DNA from: Thermobifida alba
GTDB lineage: Bacteria; Actinomycetota; Actinomycetes; Streptosporangiales; Streptosporangiaceae
Assembly (NCBI RefSeq): GCF_023208015.1
Contig: NZ_CP051627.1
Coordinates: forward strand, 186,001-250,000
DNA: 64,000 nucleotides
Direction of reading: 5' to 3'
Below the pieces are notes generated by a model. It saw only the letters and a program-made list of their open reading frames with translations. It made no database searches and was not told where the DNA came from. Of this stretch, positions 57,893-64,000 are shown piece by piece; position 1 is the first letter of the stretch, and each line of letters begins with the position of its first letter. The position numbers were made by a program, and so were the translations under genes.

Positions 57893-59503
57893 TCAGCGGC
57901 CCCCGGAGGCCTCCGACACCGCCCTGCTCACCTCGTCGGGGCCCGAGTAGCGGCGGTCGGCGACGCCGCGCAGCGCCGCCAGGACGCGGTCGGCGGCCCC
58001 GTGCTCGCGGGCGTGGCTGACGAGGGCGTCCCGGTCCGCCGGGTAGTCGATCCCGGACAGGGCCTTCTGCACCTCGACGAAGGTCGGGTCGGACATGGTC
58101 GTCGCTCCCTCCTGGACGGTTTCGGTTCTCTGCCGCGGCAGCGGCGTGCGGTCCCCGCCCGTGCCGTGCAGCCGCACGGGACCGGTGGCCAGGCGCAGGG
58201 CGAAGTGGTTGAGCGAGTGGGGCAGCGGCCGGTCCGGGCGCAGTCCGGCGGGTTCGACCAGCCGCACCTCGCGGCGCTCCAGCAGCGCGGCGAGCAGCGC
58301 GGTGACGGTGAACAGCACCAGTTCGCGGCCCGCGCACTCGGCGGGGCCGCCGCTGAACGGGACCATCCCGTCGCGTTCGGCGGTGCCGTCCAGCCAGATC
58401 TGTGGCGCGAACCGGTCGGCGTAGGGCAGCCGCTCGGGGTCGCGGTGGAAGAACGCGCTGAAGACGACGAAGGTCGTGCCCGCGGGGACGACCGCGCCGT
58501 CCCACTCGGTGTCGGCGGTGCTGTCCCGCAGGAGGGCCGGCGTGGTCGGCCACAGCCGGACCGCCTCCAGCACGGTGGCCCGCAGCCGCTCCAGCCGGGC
58601 CACTCCCTCCGCCGAGGCGGGGTTGTGCCCGCCGAGTTCGGCGCGCACCGCCTCCGCCTGCTCGGGGTGCGCGGCGAGCAGCGCGAGCGCGCGGAAGGCG
58701 GTGATCACGGCGGCGTCGAACGCGAACAGCCAGTGCGGCACCTGCCCGGCCGCGTCGACGCCGCCCGGCGCGTCCTCGGCGAACGCGCCCGCCAGGCTGT
58801 GCGGGTCGGGCCGGTCCAGGTGGCCGCGGAGCCGTTCGTCGAACCGGGCGCGCAGCCGTTCGCGCCGCGGCCGCAGGTAGAACCAGTTGGCGTCGGAACG
58901 CAGCCGCGCCAGCAGGTCGGTGAGCCTCCGGTCGTCGCGGGCCGCCCCGCCCAGCACGACGGCCCGGATCGCGTTCCACAGCGACGGCGCGAACCGGGAC
59001 CAGGTCAGTTCGCCGTCGGCGCCCAGGGCGCGGTCCAGGACTTCGACCTCCTCGCGGAGCACCGGCAGGAAGGAGCCGGCCAGGGAGTGCACCCGGCGGC
59101 CGGTCTCCAGCGCCGCCTCGTGGAACTCCCGCCGCCGCTGCCGCTCCACCCCCTGGGAGATGAGCACCCCGTGCGGCTGGAAGTGCCCGAGCGCACCCCG
59201 CTTCTCCAGGCTGGCCGGGGAGAACGGCTCGGGGGAGCCGGCCAGCACCCGGCGCACCTGGCCGGGGGTGAGCAGCAGGACCGCACGCCGGCCGAACAGG
59301 TCCGCGCGGACCGGTCCGGGGCCGTGGGCGGCGCGCAGCCGCCGCAGCGTCTGCACCGCGTGCCGGTCGGCGTCCAGCGCGTCGGCCGCGGCCACGCCGC
59401 CGGGGCGCCGGACGACGACCCCCCGCAGCAGGGTGGGCAGCAGCAGGGCGGCGCCGATCCGTGCCCGCTCGGTGCGGGACGCGCGGGGCGGGGAGAGTGT
59501 CAC
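57893..59503 (-). CDS. cytochrome P450 fused in frame to a DUF2795 domain
   Basis: A 536-residue protein. Residues 1-~455 form a P450: ExxR in VLEAVRLWPTTPALLRDS, and the heme loop FSGGPAECAGRELVLF with Cys390. The I-helix FAFDAAVITAFRALALL lacks the usual acid-Thr pair, so oxygen activation may be unusual. The last 67 residues (from Met at 58096, MSDPTFVEVQKALSGIDYP) are a DUF2795 domain, normally a separate small gene. AGGAGGG precedes that Met, so the domain may also be made alone. GTG 59503 has AGGAAGG upstream. Confidence 0.8.
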   Translation of the reverse strand: MTLSPPRASRTERARIGAALLLPTLLRGVVVRRPGGVAAADALDADRHAVQTLRRLRAAHGPGPVRADLFGRRAVLLLTPGQVRRVLAGSPEPFSPASLEKRGALGHFQPHGVLISQGVERQRRREFHEAALETGRRVHSLAGSFLPVLREEVEVLDRALGADGELTWSRFAPSLWNAIRAVVLGGAARDDRRLTDLLARLRSDANWFYLRPRRERLRARFDERLRGHLDRPDPHSLAGAFAEDAPGGVDAAGQVPHWLFAFDAAVITAFRALALLAAHPEQAEAVRAELGGHNPASAEGVARLERLRATVLEAVRLWPTTPALLRDSTADTEWDGAVVPAGTTFVVFSAFFHRDPERLPYADRFAPQIWLDGTAERDGMVPFSGGPAECAGRELVLFTVTALLAALLERREVRLVEPAGLRPDRPLPHSLNHFALRLATGPVRLHGTGGDRTPLPRQRTETVQEGATTMSDPTFVEVQKALSGIDYPADRDALVSHAREHGAADRVLAALRGVADRRYSGPDEVSRAVSEASGGR

Positions 59504-59546
59504 GGTTCGCCTTCCTGGTCGTCGGACGCGGTCGTGCGGCATGCCG

Positions 59547-59921
59547 CTACCCGCTGATCTCCGGGTCCTCCCCGGGGCGGGGCGAGTCGGGTTTGAGCGG
59601 GTCGTGGCCCAGGCTCATCAGGGTGCGCCGCCAGGTCTCGTCGTCCGGGCGCGGCTCCACCAGCAGCGACGACACCTCGTCCACCACGGCGCGCATGGTC
59701 TGCACGTCCTCGTCGGTCAGGTCGGTGCGCCGCTTGTTCAGCACGTGGACGACGTCCCGCCCGCTGACGTCGAGGTCCAGCGAGGGGTCGGAGGCGAAGC
59801 CCTCCGGCCCCGAGGCCTCCGTCAACAGCCAGGAGCGCAGTTCGTGACCGGTCATGTTGACGAGTTCGTGGAAACGCGTCCACAGTTCGGCGGTGTCACC
59901 GCCGAGGCGGTTGTGCGCCAT
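59547..59921 (-). CDS. DUF3140-family protein
   Basis: Encodes 124 residues: LWTRFHELVNMTGHELRSWLLTEASG, SGRDVVHVLNKRRTDLTDEDVQTMRAVV and TWRRTLMSLGHDPLKP are the DUF3140 blocks. Its proteins are small and helical and have no known function; they cluster with stress genes in actinobacteria. A SigB-type promoter lies at 59970-59994. ATG 59921 has GGGAGG upstream. The P450-DUF2795 gene follows 43 bp downstream. Confidence 0.75.
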   Translation of the reverse strand: MAHNRLGGDTAELWTRFHELVNMTGHELRSWLLTEASGPEGFASDPSLDLDVSGRDVVHVLNKRRTDLTDEDVQTMRAVVDEVSSLLVEPRPDDETWRRTLMSLGHDPLKPDSPRPGEDPEISG

Positions 59922-59969
59922 GTCTGCCTCCCGTGGCTGCTGCGGATCCGACGTCCGTGTCCGGTTCCG

Positions 59970-59994
59970 CTACCGAACACGTCCGGCCGCAAAC
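59970..59994 (-). promoter_or_regulatory. SigB/SigF-type promoter of the DUF3140 gene
   Basis: On the minus strand GTTT (59991-59994), 15 nt, CGGTAG (59970-59975), 49 bp before the ATG. It is a back-to-back partner of the promoter at 60017-60041. Confidence 0.65.
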
Positions 59995-60016
59995 ACGCCC
60001 CGCCCGGAGCCGCGGG

Positions 60017-60041
60017 GTTTGCCGGCCGCTCTGGTCGGTAG
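60017..60041 (+). promoter_or_regulatory. SigB/SigF-type promoter of the 60088 gene
   Basis: GTTT (60017-60020), 15 nt, CGGTAG (60036-60041), 46 bp before ATG 60088. Same boxes and spacing as the divergent promoter 22 bp away. Confidence 0.65.
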
Positions 60042-60087
60042 CCGCGGAGACGAGGACGCGACATCGGCCGGTGCCGGGGAGGAGAGC

Positions 60088-60609
60088 ATGGGTGTGGTGA
60101 GGTCGGCCGTGCAGGGGGCGGTGGCGGGGCTCGCGGCGACGGCGGCCATGAGCGCCGTCATGGCGGCCGCCCGCGGGGAGGGCCGGGTCGGACGGCTGCC
60201 GCCGAAACTGCTGACCCGCCGCTTCCTGCCCGGCGGACGGGAGTACACCCCCCGCCCCGGGGAGAACCTCGCGACCGCCGTGGCGCACGGGGGGTTCGGC
60301 ACGGCGGCGGGCGCCGTCTTCGGCGTGCTGACCGGCGGACGGCCGCCCCGCGTCCGCACCGGCCTGGCCTACGGGCTGGGGGTGTGGCTGGCCAGCTACG
60401 AGGGCTGGGTGCCGCGGGTGACCGTGCAGCCGCCCGCGCACCGCGACGCGCCCGCCCGCACGGCCGTCATGGCGGCGGCGCACCTGGTGTACGGCTGTGC
60501 GCTGGCCGCCGTGCTGCGCCGGATGCGGCGGCCGCGCCGGTCCGCGGCGAGGCCGGTCCGCGGCGCGGTCGAGGACCCGCGGGGTCCGGACACGACAGCA
60601 GAGAGGTGA
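60088..60609 (+). CDS. small membrane protein (DUF1440/YagU-like)
   Basis: Encodes 173 residues starting MGVVRSAVQGAVAGLAATAAMSAVMAAA, with a glycine/alanine-rich helix, a polar loop (LTRRFLPGGREYTPRPGENLATAVAHGGFG) and two more membrane segments. Proteins of this pattern are found with stress and ion-related genes; function unknown. GGGGAGGAGAG precedes the ATG. It is followed at 5 bp by the ChaB-type gene and probably co-transcribed with it. Confidence 0.65.
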   Translation: MGVVRSAVQGAVAGLAATAAMSAVMAAARGEGRVGRLPPKLLTRRFLPGGREYTPRPGENLATAVAHGGFGTAAGAVFGVLTGGRPPRVRTGLAYGLGVWLASYEGWVPRVTVQPPAHRDAPARTAVMAAAHLVYGCALAAVLRRMRRPRRSAARPVRGAVEDPRGPDTTAER

Positions 60610-60614
60610 GGGAC

Positions 60615-61019
60615 ATGCCCGCCAGGGACGAACTGCCCGGCACGCTGCGGCGCTCCTCCGAGGAGGCCCAGCACACCTGGTCCGAGGCGCACGACGCGGC
60701 GGTCGAGACCTACGGCGAGGGCGAACGCGCCCACCGCACCGCCTACGCCGCGCTGAAGCACCGGTTCGAGAAGGTCGGCGACCACTGGGAGGCCAAGGAG
60801 GACAGCGGGCCGTCGGACCGGCAGGCCGCCAACCCCCGCGCCGGGCGGGGCGGCGACACCGGGACCGCCGAGGGCGTGGACGCCAAAGCCTCCCGCCGGC
60901 ACCTGTACGAACGCGCCCGGGAACTGGACATCCCCGGCCGCTCCACGATGGACAAGGACGAGCTGGTGGACGCGCTGCGCAGGGAGAACCGCTCCCGCAC
61001 CCGCCGGGCCCGGCAGTGA
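60615..61019 (+). CDS. ChaB-domain protein with C-terminal Rho N-terminal-like domain
   Basis: A 134-residue protein. The N-terminal ChaB domain is ELPGTLRRSSEEAQHTWSEAHDAAVETYGEGERAHRTAYAALKHRFEKVGDHWEAK. A basic linker follows, then SRRHLYERARELDIPGRSTMDKDELVDALRRENR, the Rho_N/SAP-like fold that binds nucleic acid. In Streptomyces-type actinomycetes this family is stress-linked. ATG 60615 has GAGAGGTGAGGG upstream. Confidence 0.85.
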   Translation: MPARDELPGTLRRSSEEAQHTWSEAHDAAVETYGEGERAHRTAYAALKHRFEKVGDHWEAKEDSGPSDRQAANPRAGRGGDTGTAEGVDAKASRRHLYERARELDIPGRSTMDKDELVDALRRENRSRTRRARQ

Positions 61020-61041
61020 CCGGGCAGCCCCGGCCGCGCCG

Positions 61042-62046
61042 TCACCGCAGGCTCGCGGCGAGCAGGTCGTCGCAGGCCGCCAGTACCTCGTCGGCGGTGA
61101 TGGACGCCAGGCCCGGGTCGATGCGGTCGGCGTGCGGGTCGCCGGTGGTGCCCGCCCACAGGCAGCGGTGCCGGTCGGTGTCGATCCGCGGCCCCCACAG
61201 CCCGGGCGGGCAGGGGCCGAACAGCACCACCGACGGGGTGCCGTAGGCGGTCGCCAGGTGCGCCACCCCGGTGTCGCCGCTGACCACCAGGCGCGCGCCC
61301 GCCACGAGCGCCGCGAGCTGGGACAGCCCGGTGGCGCCCGCCACGTTGTCCTGCGGGACCAGCCCCGCCACCCGGGCGACGCGCTCGGCGGTCCGGTGCT
61401 CCTCGGCGGAGCCGGTGACCGCCACCCGCAGGCCGCGCTCCCGCAGGTGCCGGGCGACCTCGGCGAACCGCAGCTCCGGCCAGCGGCGGGACGCGGACGC
61501 CGCCCCCGGGTGGACCACGGCCGTCTCGGCGGGGGCCGCGCCGCCCACGGGGGCGGGCCAGCGCAGGTCCTCGGGGTCCACGGGGACGCCGTGGTAGGAC
61601 AGCAGCCGGCACCAGCGGTCCACCTCGTGCAGGTCGTCGACCCAGTCCGGGCCCCGCGCGGCCGCCTGCTCCGTCCCGCGGTGCGTCCACAGCCGCCGGG
61701 GGCGCAGCGCGGCCAGGGCGCGCACGCTCTGCGGGCCGCGGCCGTGCAGGTTGATCGCCAGGTCCGGGGGGTCCAGCCCGTTCCACGGCGGGGTGTGCGG
61801 ACCGTCCACGGTGACGGTCTCCCAGGCCAGGCCGGCCAGCGCGAGCAGGTCGTCGTAGGAGTCGGGGCCCGCCAGGATGCGGCGGTGCCCGGGGAAGGCG
61901 CGGTCCAGCGCGCGCAGCGCGGGGACCGCCGTCGCGAAGTCGCCGAGCCCCAGCGCGCGCAGCACCAGCAGGATCGGCCGCTCCCGGTCGGGACCGGAAG
62001 GCCGGGGAACGGCGACGGCGGGCGGGGTAGCGCGGTCTTCTGCCAT
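61042..62046 (-). CDS. glycosyltransferase family 9 (heptosyltransferase-like)
   Basis: A 334-residue GT-B enzyme: RPILLVLRALGLGDFATAVPALRALDRAFPG at the start, and the GT9 sugar-nucleotide motif HPGAASASRRWPELRFAEVARHL, then GDTGVAHLATAYGTPSVVLFGP. In Gram-positives such enzymes glycosylate cell-wall or antibiotic-like acceptors; the donor is not known. A SigB-type promoter lies just upstream (62056-62080). Convergent with the ChaB gene. Confidence 0.88.
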   Translation of the reverse strand: MAEDRATPPAVAVPRPSGPDRERPILLVLRALGLGDFATAVPALRALDRAFPGHRRILAGPDSYDDLLALAGLAWETVTVDGPHTPPWNGLDPPDLAINLHGRGPQSVRALAALRPRRLWTHRGTEQAAARGPDWVDDLHEVDRWCRLLSYHGVPVDPEDLRWPAPVGGAAPAETAVVHPGAASASRRWPELRFAEVARHLRERGLRVAVTGSAEEHRTAERVARVAGLVPQDNVAGATGLSQLAALVAGARLVVSGDTGVAHLATAYGTPSVVLFGPCPPGLWGPRIDTDRHRCLWAGTTGDPHADRIDPGLASITADEVLAACDDLLAASLR

Positions 62047-62055
62047 GCGGCACGC

Positions 62056-62080
62056 CTACCGAAACGGGCGCGGGGCAAAC
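62056..62080 (-). promoter_or_regulatory. SigB/SigF-type promoter of the GT9 gene
   Basis: On the minus strand GTTT (62077-62080), 15 nt, CGGTAG (62056-62061), only 10 bp before the ATG at 62046. The transcript may be almost leaderless. Confidence 0.6.
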
Positions 62081-62128
62081 CTTGGCCCGGCGCCGCGGCC
62101 CCCGGCACGATCTTGGCCGAAAACGGCG

Positions 62129-62154
62129 GGTTGGGGTGACCGCCTCCCGGGTAG
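62129..62154 (+). promoter_or_regulatory. SigB/SigF-type promoter of the Rieske gene
   Basis: GGTT (62129-62132), 16 nt, GGGTAG (62149-62154), 11 bp before ATG 62165. It is the partner of the divergent GT9 promoter. Confidence 0.6.
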
Positions 62155-62164
62155 CCGGGCGCCC

Positions 62165-63121
62165 ATGAGACTCGGTGAACCCATTCGCAAGATCGAGCGG
62201 TACGAGCGCCTGGACCGGATCGCGGCCTTCGCCAAACAGCTGGTGGACCGCGCCATACCCGAGGGGGGCAAGGCCCGTGACCTGCTGCACGGCGTGCCCC
62301 TCGGCCACCCGGCGCACCCGGTGCTGGTGCAGGTGCCGATCGGCGCGTGGCTGTCGGCGACGCTGCTGGACATGGTGCCCGGCAGCGGTCCCGGGCTGCG
62401 CCGCTCGGCGCACCTGCTGGTCAACGTCGGCCTGCTGGCGGCCGTCCCGACGGCGGTGGCCGGGTGGGTGGACCTGACCCGGCAGCACGAGCGCCAGCAG
62501 CGCACCGGCGTGGTCCACGCGCTGACCAACGGCGCGGGCATCGCGCTGTTCGGACTGTCCTCGCTGGCGCGCTCCCGGGGGCAGCACCCGATGGGGGCGC
62601 TGCTCGGCGCGATGGGCATGGGCGCCGTCGCGGTCGGCGGGATGCTCGGCGGCCACCTGTCCTACTACCGGGCCAGCGGAGCCAACCGCGCCGACTACCT
62701 GATCGACCGGATGCCGTCCGACTGGCAGGAGATCGGCCGGGTCGAGGACTTCCCGGAGGGCAGGCCCACCCGCGCCGACGTCGGCGAGGTGCCGCTGGCG
62801 GTGGTGCGCACCGGCGGCCAGGTCCGCGCGCTCGTGGGCGTCTGCGCCCACCTGGGCGGGCCGCTGGACCAGGGGGAGATCGTCGACGGGGACTGCATCC
62901 GCTGCCCCTGGCACGGCAGCACCTTCCGCGCCGCCGACGGCGTGGTGGTCCACGGCCCGGCCACCGCGGCCCAGCCGATGATGGAGGTGTCGGTGCGCAA
63001 CGGGGTGGTGCGGGTGCGCCGCCCCAAGGACCGCCCCGTCATGGAGGTGCCCCGTCCCCGGGACGAGACCCGGGAACGGACCAGGGCCAAGGCCCGCGGC
63101 GGGAGCCCCGCCACCGGGTGA
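62165..63121 (+). CDS. DUF2231 membrane domain fused to a Rieske [2Fe-2S] domain
   Basis: A 318-residue protein. The DUF2231 part (about 40-190) has four hydrophobic segments and HPAHPVLVQVPIGAWLSATLLD. The C-terminal Rieske domain binds a 2Fe-2S cluster with CAHLGG (Cys/His) and CPWHGSTF (Cys/His). It probably receives or passes electrons at the membrane; the partner is unknown. ATG 62165 lies right behind the SigB-type promoter. Confidence 0.88.
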   Translation: MRLGEPIRKIERYERLDRIAAFAKQLVDRAIPEGGKARDLLHGVPLGHPAHPVLVQVPIGAWLSATLLDMVPGSGPGLRRSAHLLVNVGLLAAVPTAVAGWVDLTRQHERQQRTGVVHALTNGAGIALFGLSSLARSRGQHPMGALLGAMGMGAVAVGGMLGGHLSYYRASGANRADYLIDRMPSDWQEIGRVEDFPEGRPTRADVGEVPLAVVRTGGQVRALVGVCAHLGGPLDQGEIVDGDCIRCPWHGSTFRAADGVVVHGPATAAQPMMEVSVRNGVVRVRRPKDRPVMEVPRPRDETRERTRAKARGGSPATG

Positions 63122-63127
63122 GGCCCG

Positions 63128-63167
63128 CCCGGCCGCCGGGGGCGCGGCAGCGCTCCCGGCGGCCGGG
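63128..63167. terminator. terminator downstream of the Rieske gene
   Basis: CCCGGCCGCCGGG (63128-63140) pairs perfectly with CCCGGCGGCCGGG (63155-63167), 7 bp after the stop. Confidence 0.75.
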
Positions 63168-63184
63168 GACGGCCCGGCCCGGGG

Positions 63185-63632
63185 CAGTCCGCGGAGCCGC
63201 GGCCCACGTCGAAGCGCGCGGCGTAGCGGTCGCGGGCCTGGTCCACCGCGGCCCGCGACAGCCGGGCCACCGGCACCGCGTCGGCCAGCAGCGGCTCGTG
63301 GTCGGGGCCGCGGCCGACGACCCGGCCCGACAGCACCCAGGCGGCGCGGTCGTCCGCCGCGTCGGTGAGCTCCACGTACGTGCAGATCTGGCGGGCCAGC
63401 CAGTCGGCGAGGGGCGGGTCCACCACGGCTGCGGGGTCAGCACGGTCGCCGACAGCCCCGGCAGCGCCAGACCGCTCTCGTAGTCCCGGCTGGTCTCGGC
63501 CGCGTCGGCGTCCGGCCCCCGCGAGTGGCGCAGGTACAGCGGCCGGTCCGCCCCGCCGACCAGTGCCGCCAGCGCGTCCAGACCCTCCACCACCCGGATG
63601 CGCGCCCCGGGCGTCCCGGACGAAGTGCCCAT
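63185..63632 (-). pseudogene. frameshifted DUF6098-like gene
   Basis: ATG 63632 starts MGTSSGTPGARIRVVEGLDALAALVGGADRPLYLRHSRGPDADA...SRDYESGLALPGLS..LTPQPWW. At about 63420 the sense moves frame: PLADWLARQICTYVELTDAADDRAAWVLSGRVVGRGPDHEPLLADAVPV. One missing G (TGGTGGG to TGGTGG) would join the two. After RYAARFDVGRGSADC no stop is near in that frame, so the 3' end is also doubtful. Sequencing error cannot be excluded. Confidence 0.6.
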
Positions 63633-63717
63633 GTCCCGCCCCTACCCCGGCCCCGCCCCGCCCTACCCCGGCACCGCTGGTCGTGCCCGTTTTGGCGGGG
63701 TTGGCGACGCAGTGTTT

Positions 63718-63731
63718 GAGAAGCGCTTCTC
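63718..63731. promoter_or_regulatory. LacI-type palindrome upstream of the carbamoyltransferase gene
   Basis: GAGAAGCGCTTCTC is a perfect 14-bp palindrome with the AAGCGCTT core of LacI-family operators, 43 bp before the start codon. No LacI-family regulator is encoded in the window. Confidence 0.55.
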
Positions 63732-63738
63732 CTGGTAG

Positions 63739-64000
<262 letters not shown>

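Noticed and set aside
59547-59552. SigB-type promoter for the P450-DUF2795 gene
   Set aside because: A GGGTAG -10 is present on the minus strand but no G--T box lies 15-16 nt upstream, and it overlaps the stop codon of the DUF3140 gene.

Overview
The window is a 64-kb stretch of high-GC actinobacterial chromosome, almost certainly from the genus Thermobifida. The best evidence is a tandem pair of secreted polyester-degrading cutinases (46864-47766 and 48330-49220). Their mature sequences carry the Thermobifida cutinase signature throughout, and look closest to the T. alba / T. cellulosilytica enzymes as I remember them. A GH18 chitinase, a candidate CelR-type operator and the actinobacterial gene orders (era, recO-uppS, dgt-dnaG-sigma) fit this placement.

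Layout. 1-27.6 kb is mostly core: a CBS/CorC protein, an inactive cytidine-deaminase homologue, era, an IclR regulator, leuA with a leucine-rich leader peptide and attenuator, a CAP-domain protein, recO-uppS, two tandem SGNH hydrolases, a zinc-uptake operon (znuCB-zur with a Zur box), glyS, a TrhA/hemolysin III protein, ppdK behind GntR/DasR-like operators, a DUF218 protein, dgt, dnaG, a primary-type sigma factor and the chitinase. tRNA-Asn (27788) is followed by a decayed ImmA/IrrE-PIN gene pair, an ArsR-SulP operon, a PcaD-like hydrolase, a frameshifted haloalkane-dehalogenase-like hydrolase, a PcaF-like thiolase, a split RibD pair and a large DEAD-box helicase.

Accessory island. tRNA-Met (39064-39137) is the left end of a 4.5-kb island. 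A 47-bp copy of the tRNA 3' part, with one mismatch, lies at 43624-43670. The island has no integrase. It holds two frameshifted genes (one an XRE/TPR regulator), two small paralogous proteins, a third small protein, and a 54-residue Asp- and CxxCxGxG-rich peptide lying 2 bp before a PIMT-type O-methyltransferase. That last pair resembles a minimal aspartimide-forming (imiditide-type) RiPP locus and is the most interesting item in the window.

43.8-49.8 kb holds a MarR/OhrR-type 1-Cys regulator, a small membrane protein, a stand-alone cytochrome oxidase subunit I, and the cutinases. Similar TTAGTGC dyads precede the regulator, membrane-protein and oxidase genes. The two cutinases share duplicated upstream DNA, including a conserved 10-bp-arm dyad.

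49.8-63.2 kb looks like a general-stress cluster. It encodes a membrane glycosyltransferase-like protein, a zinc alcohol dehydrogenase, manganese catalase, a SigB/SigF-type sigma factor, an SDR, a nucleotidyltransferase-BON fusion with a phosphoesterase, a P450-DUF2795 fusion, a DUF3140 protein, a small membrane protein, a ChaB/Rho-N protein, a GT9 glycosyltransferase and a DUF2231-Rieske protein. At least six of its transcription units have an upstream GTTT-like box, 15-16 nt, then (C/G)GGTAG, as expected for a SigB/SigF-class sigma factor. The window ends in a frameshifted DUF6098-like gene and the start of a carbamoyltransferase behind a LacI-type palindrome.

Several genes (28.1-29.0, 33.0, 39.4, 39.9 and 63.4 kb) are broken by small indels. 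Some may be sequencing errors rather than real lesions. All functional calls come from reading the sequence; no database search was run.
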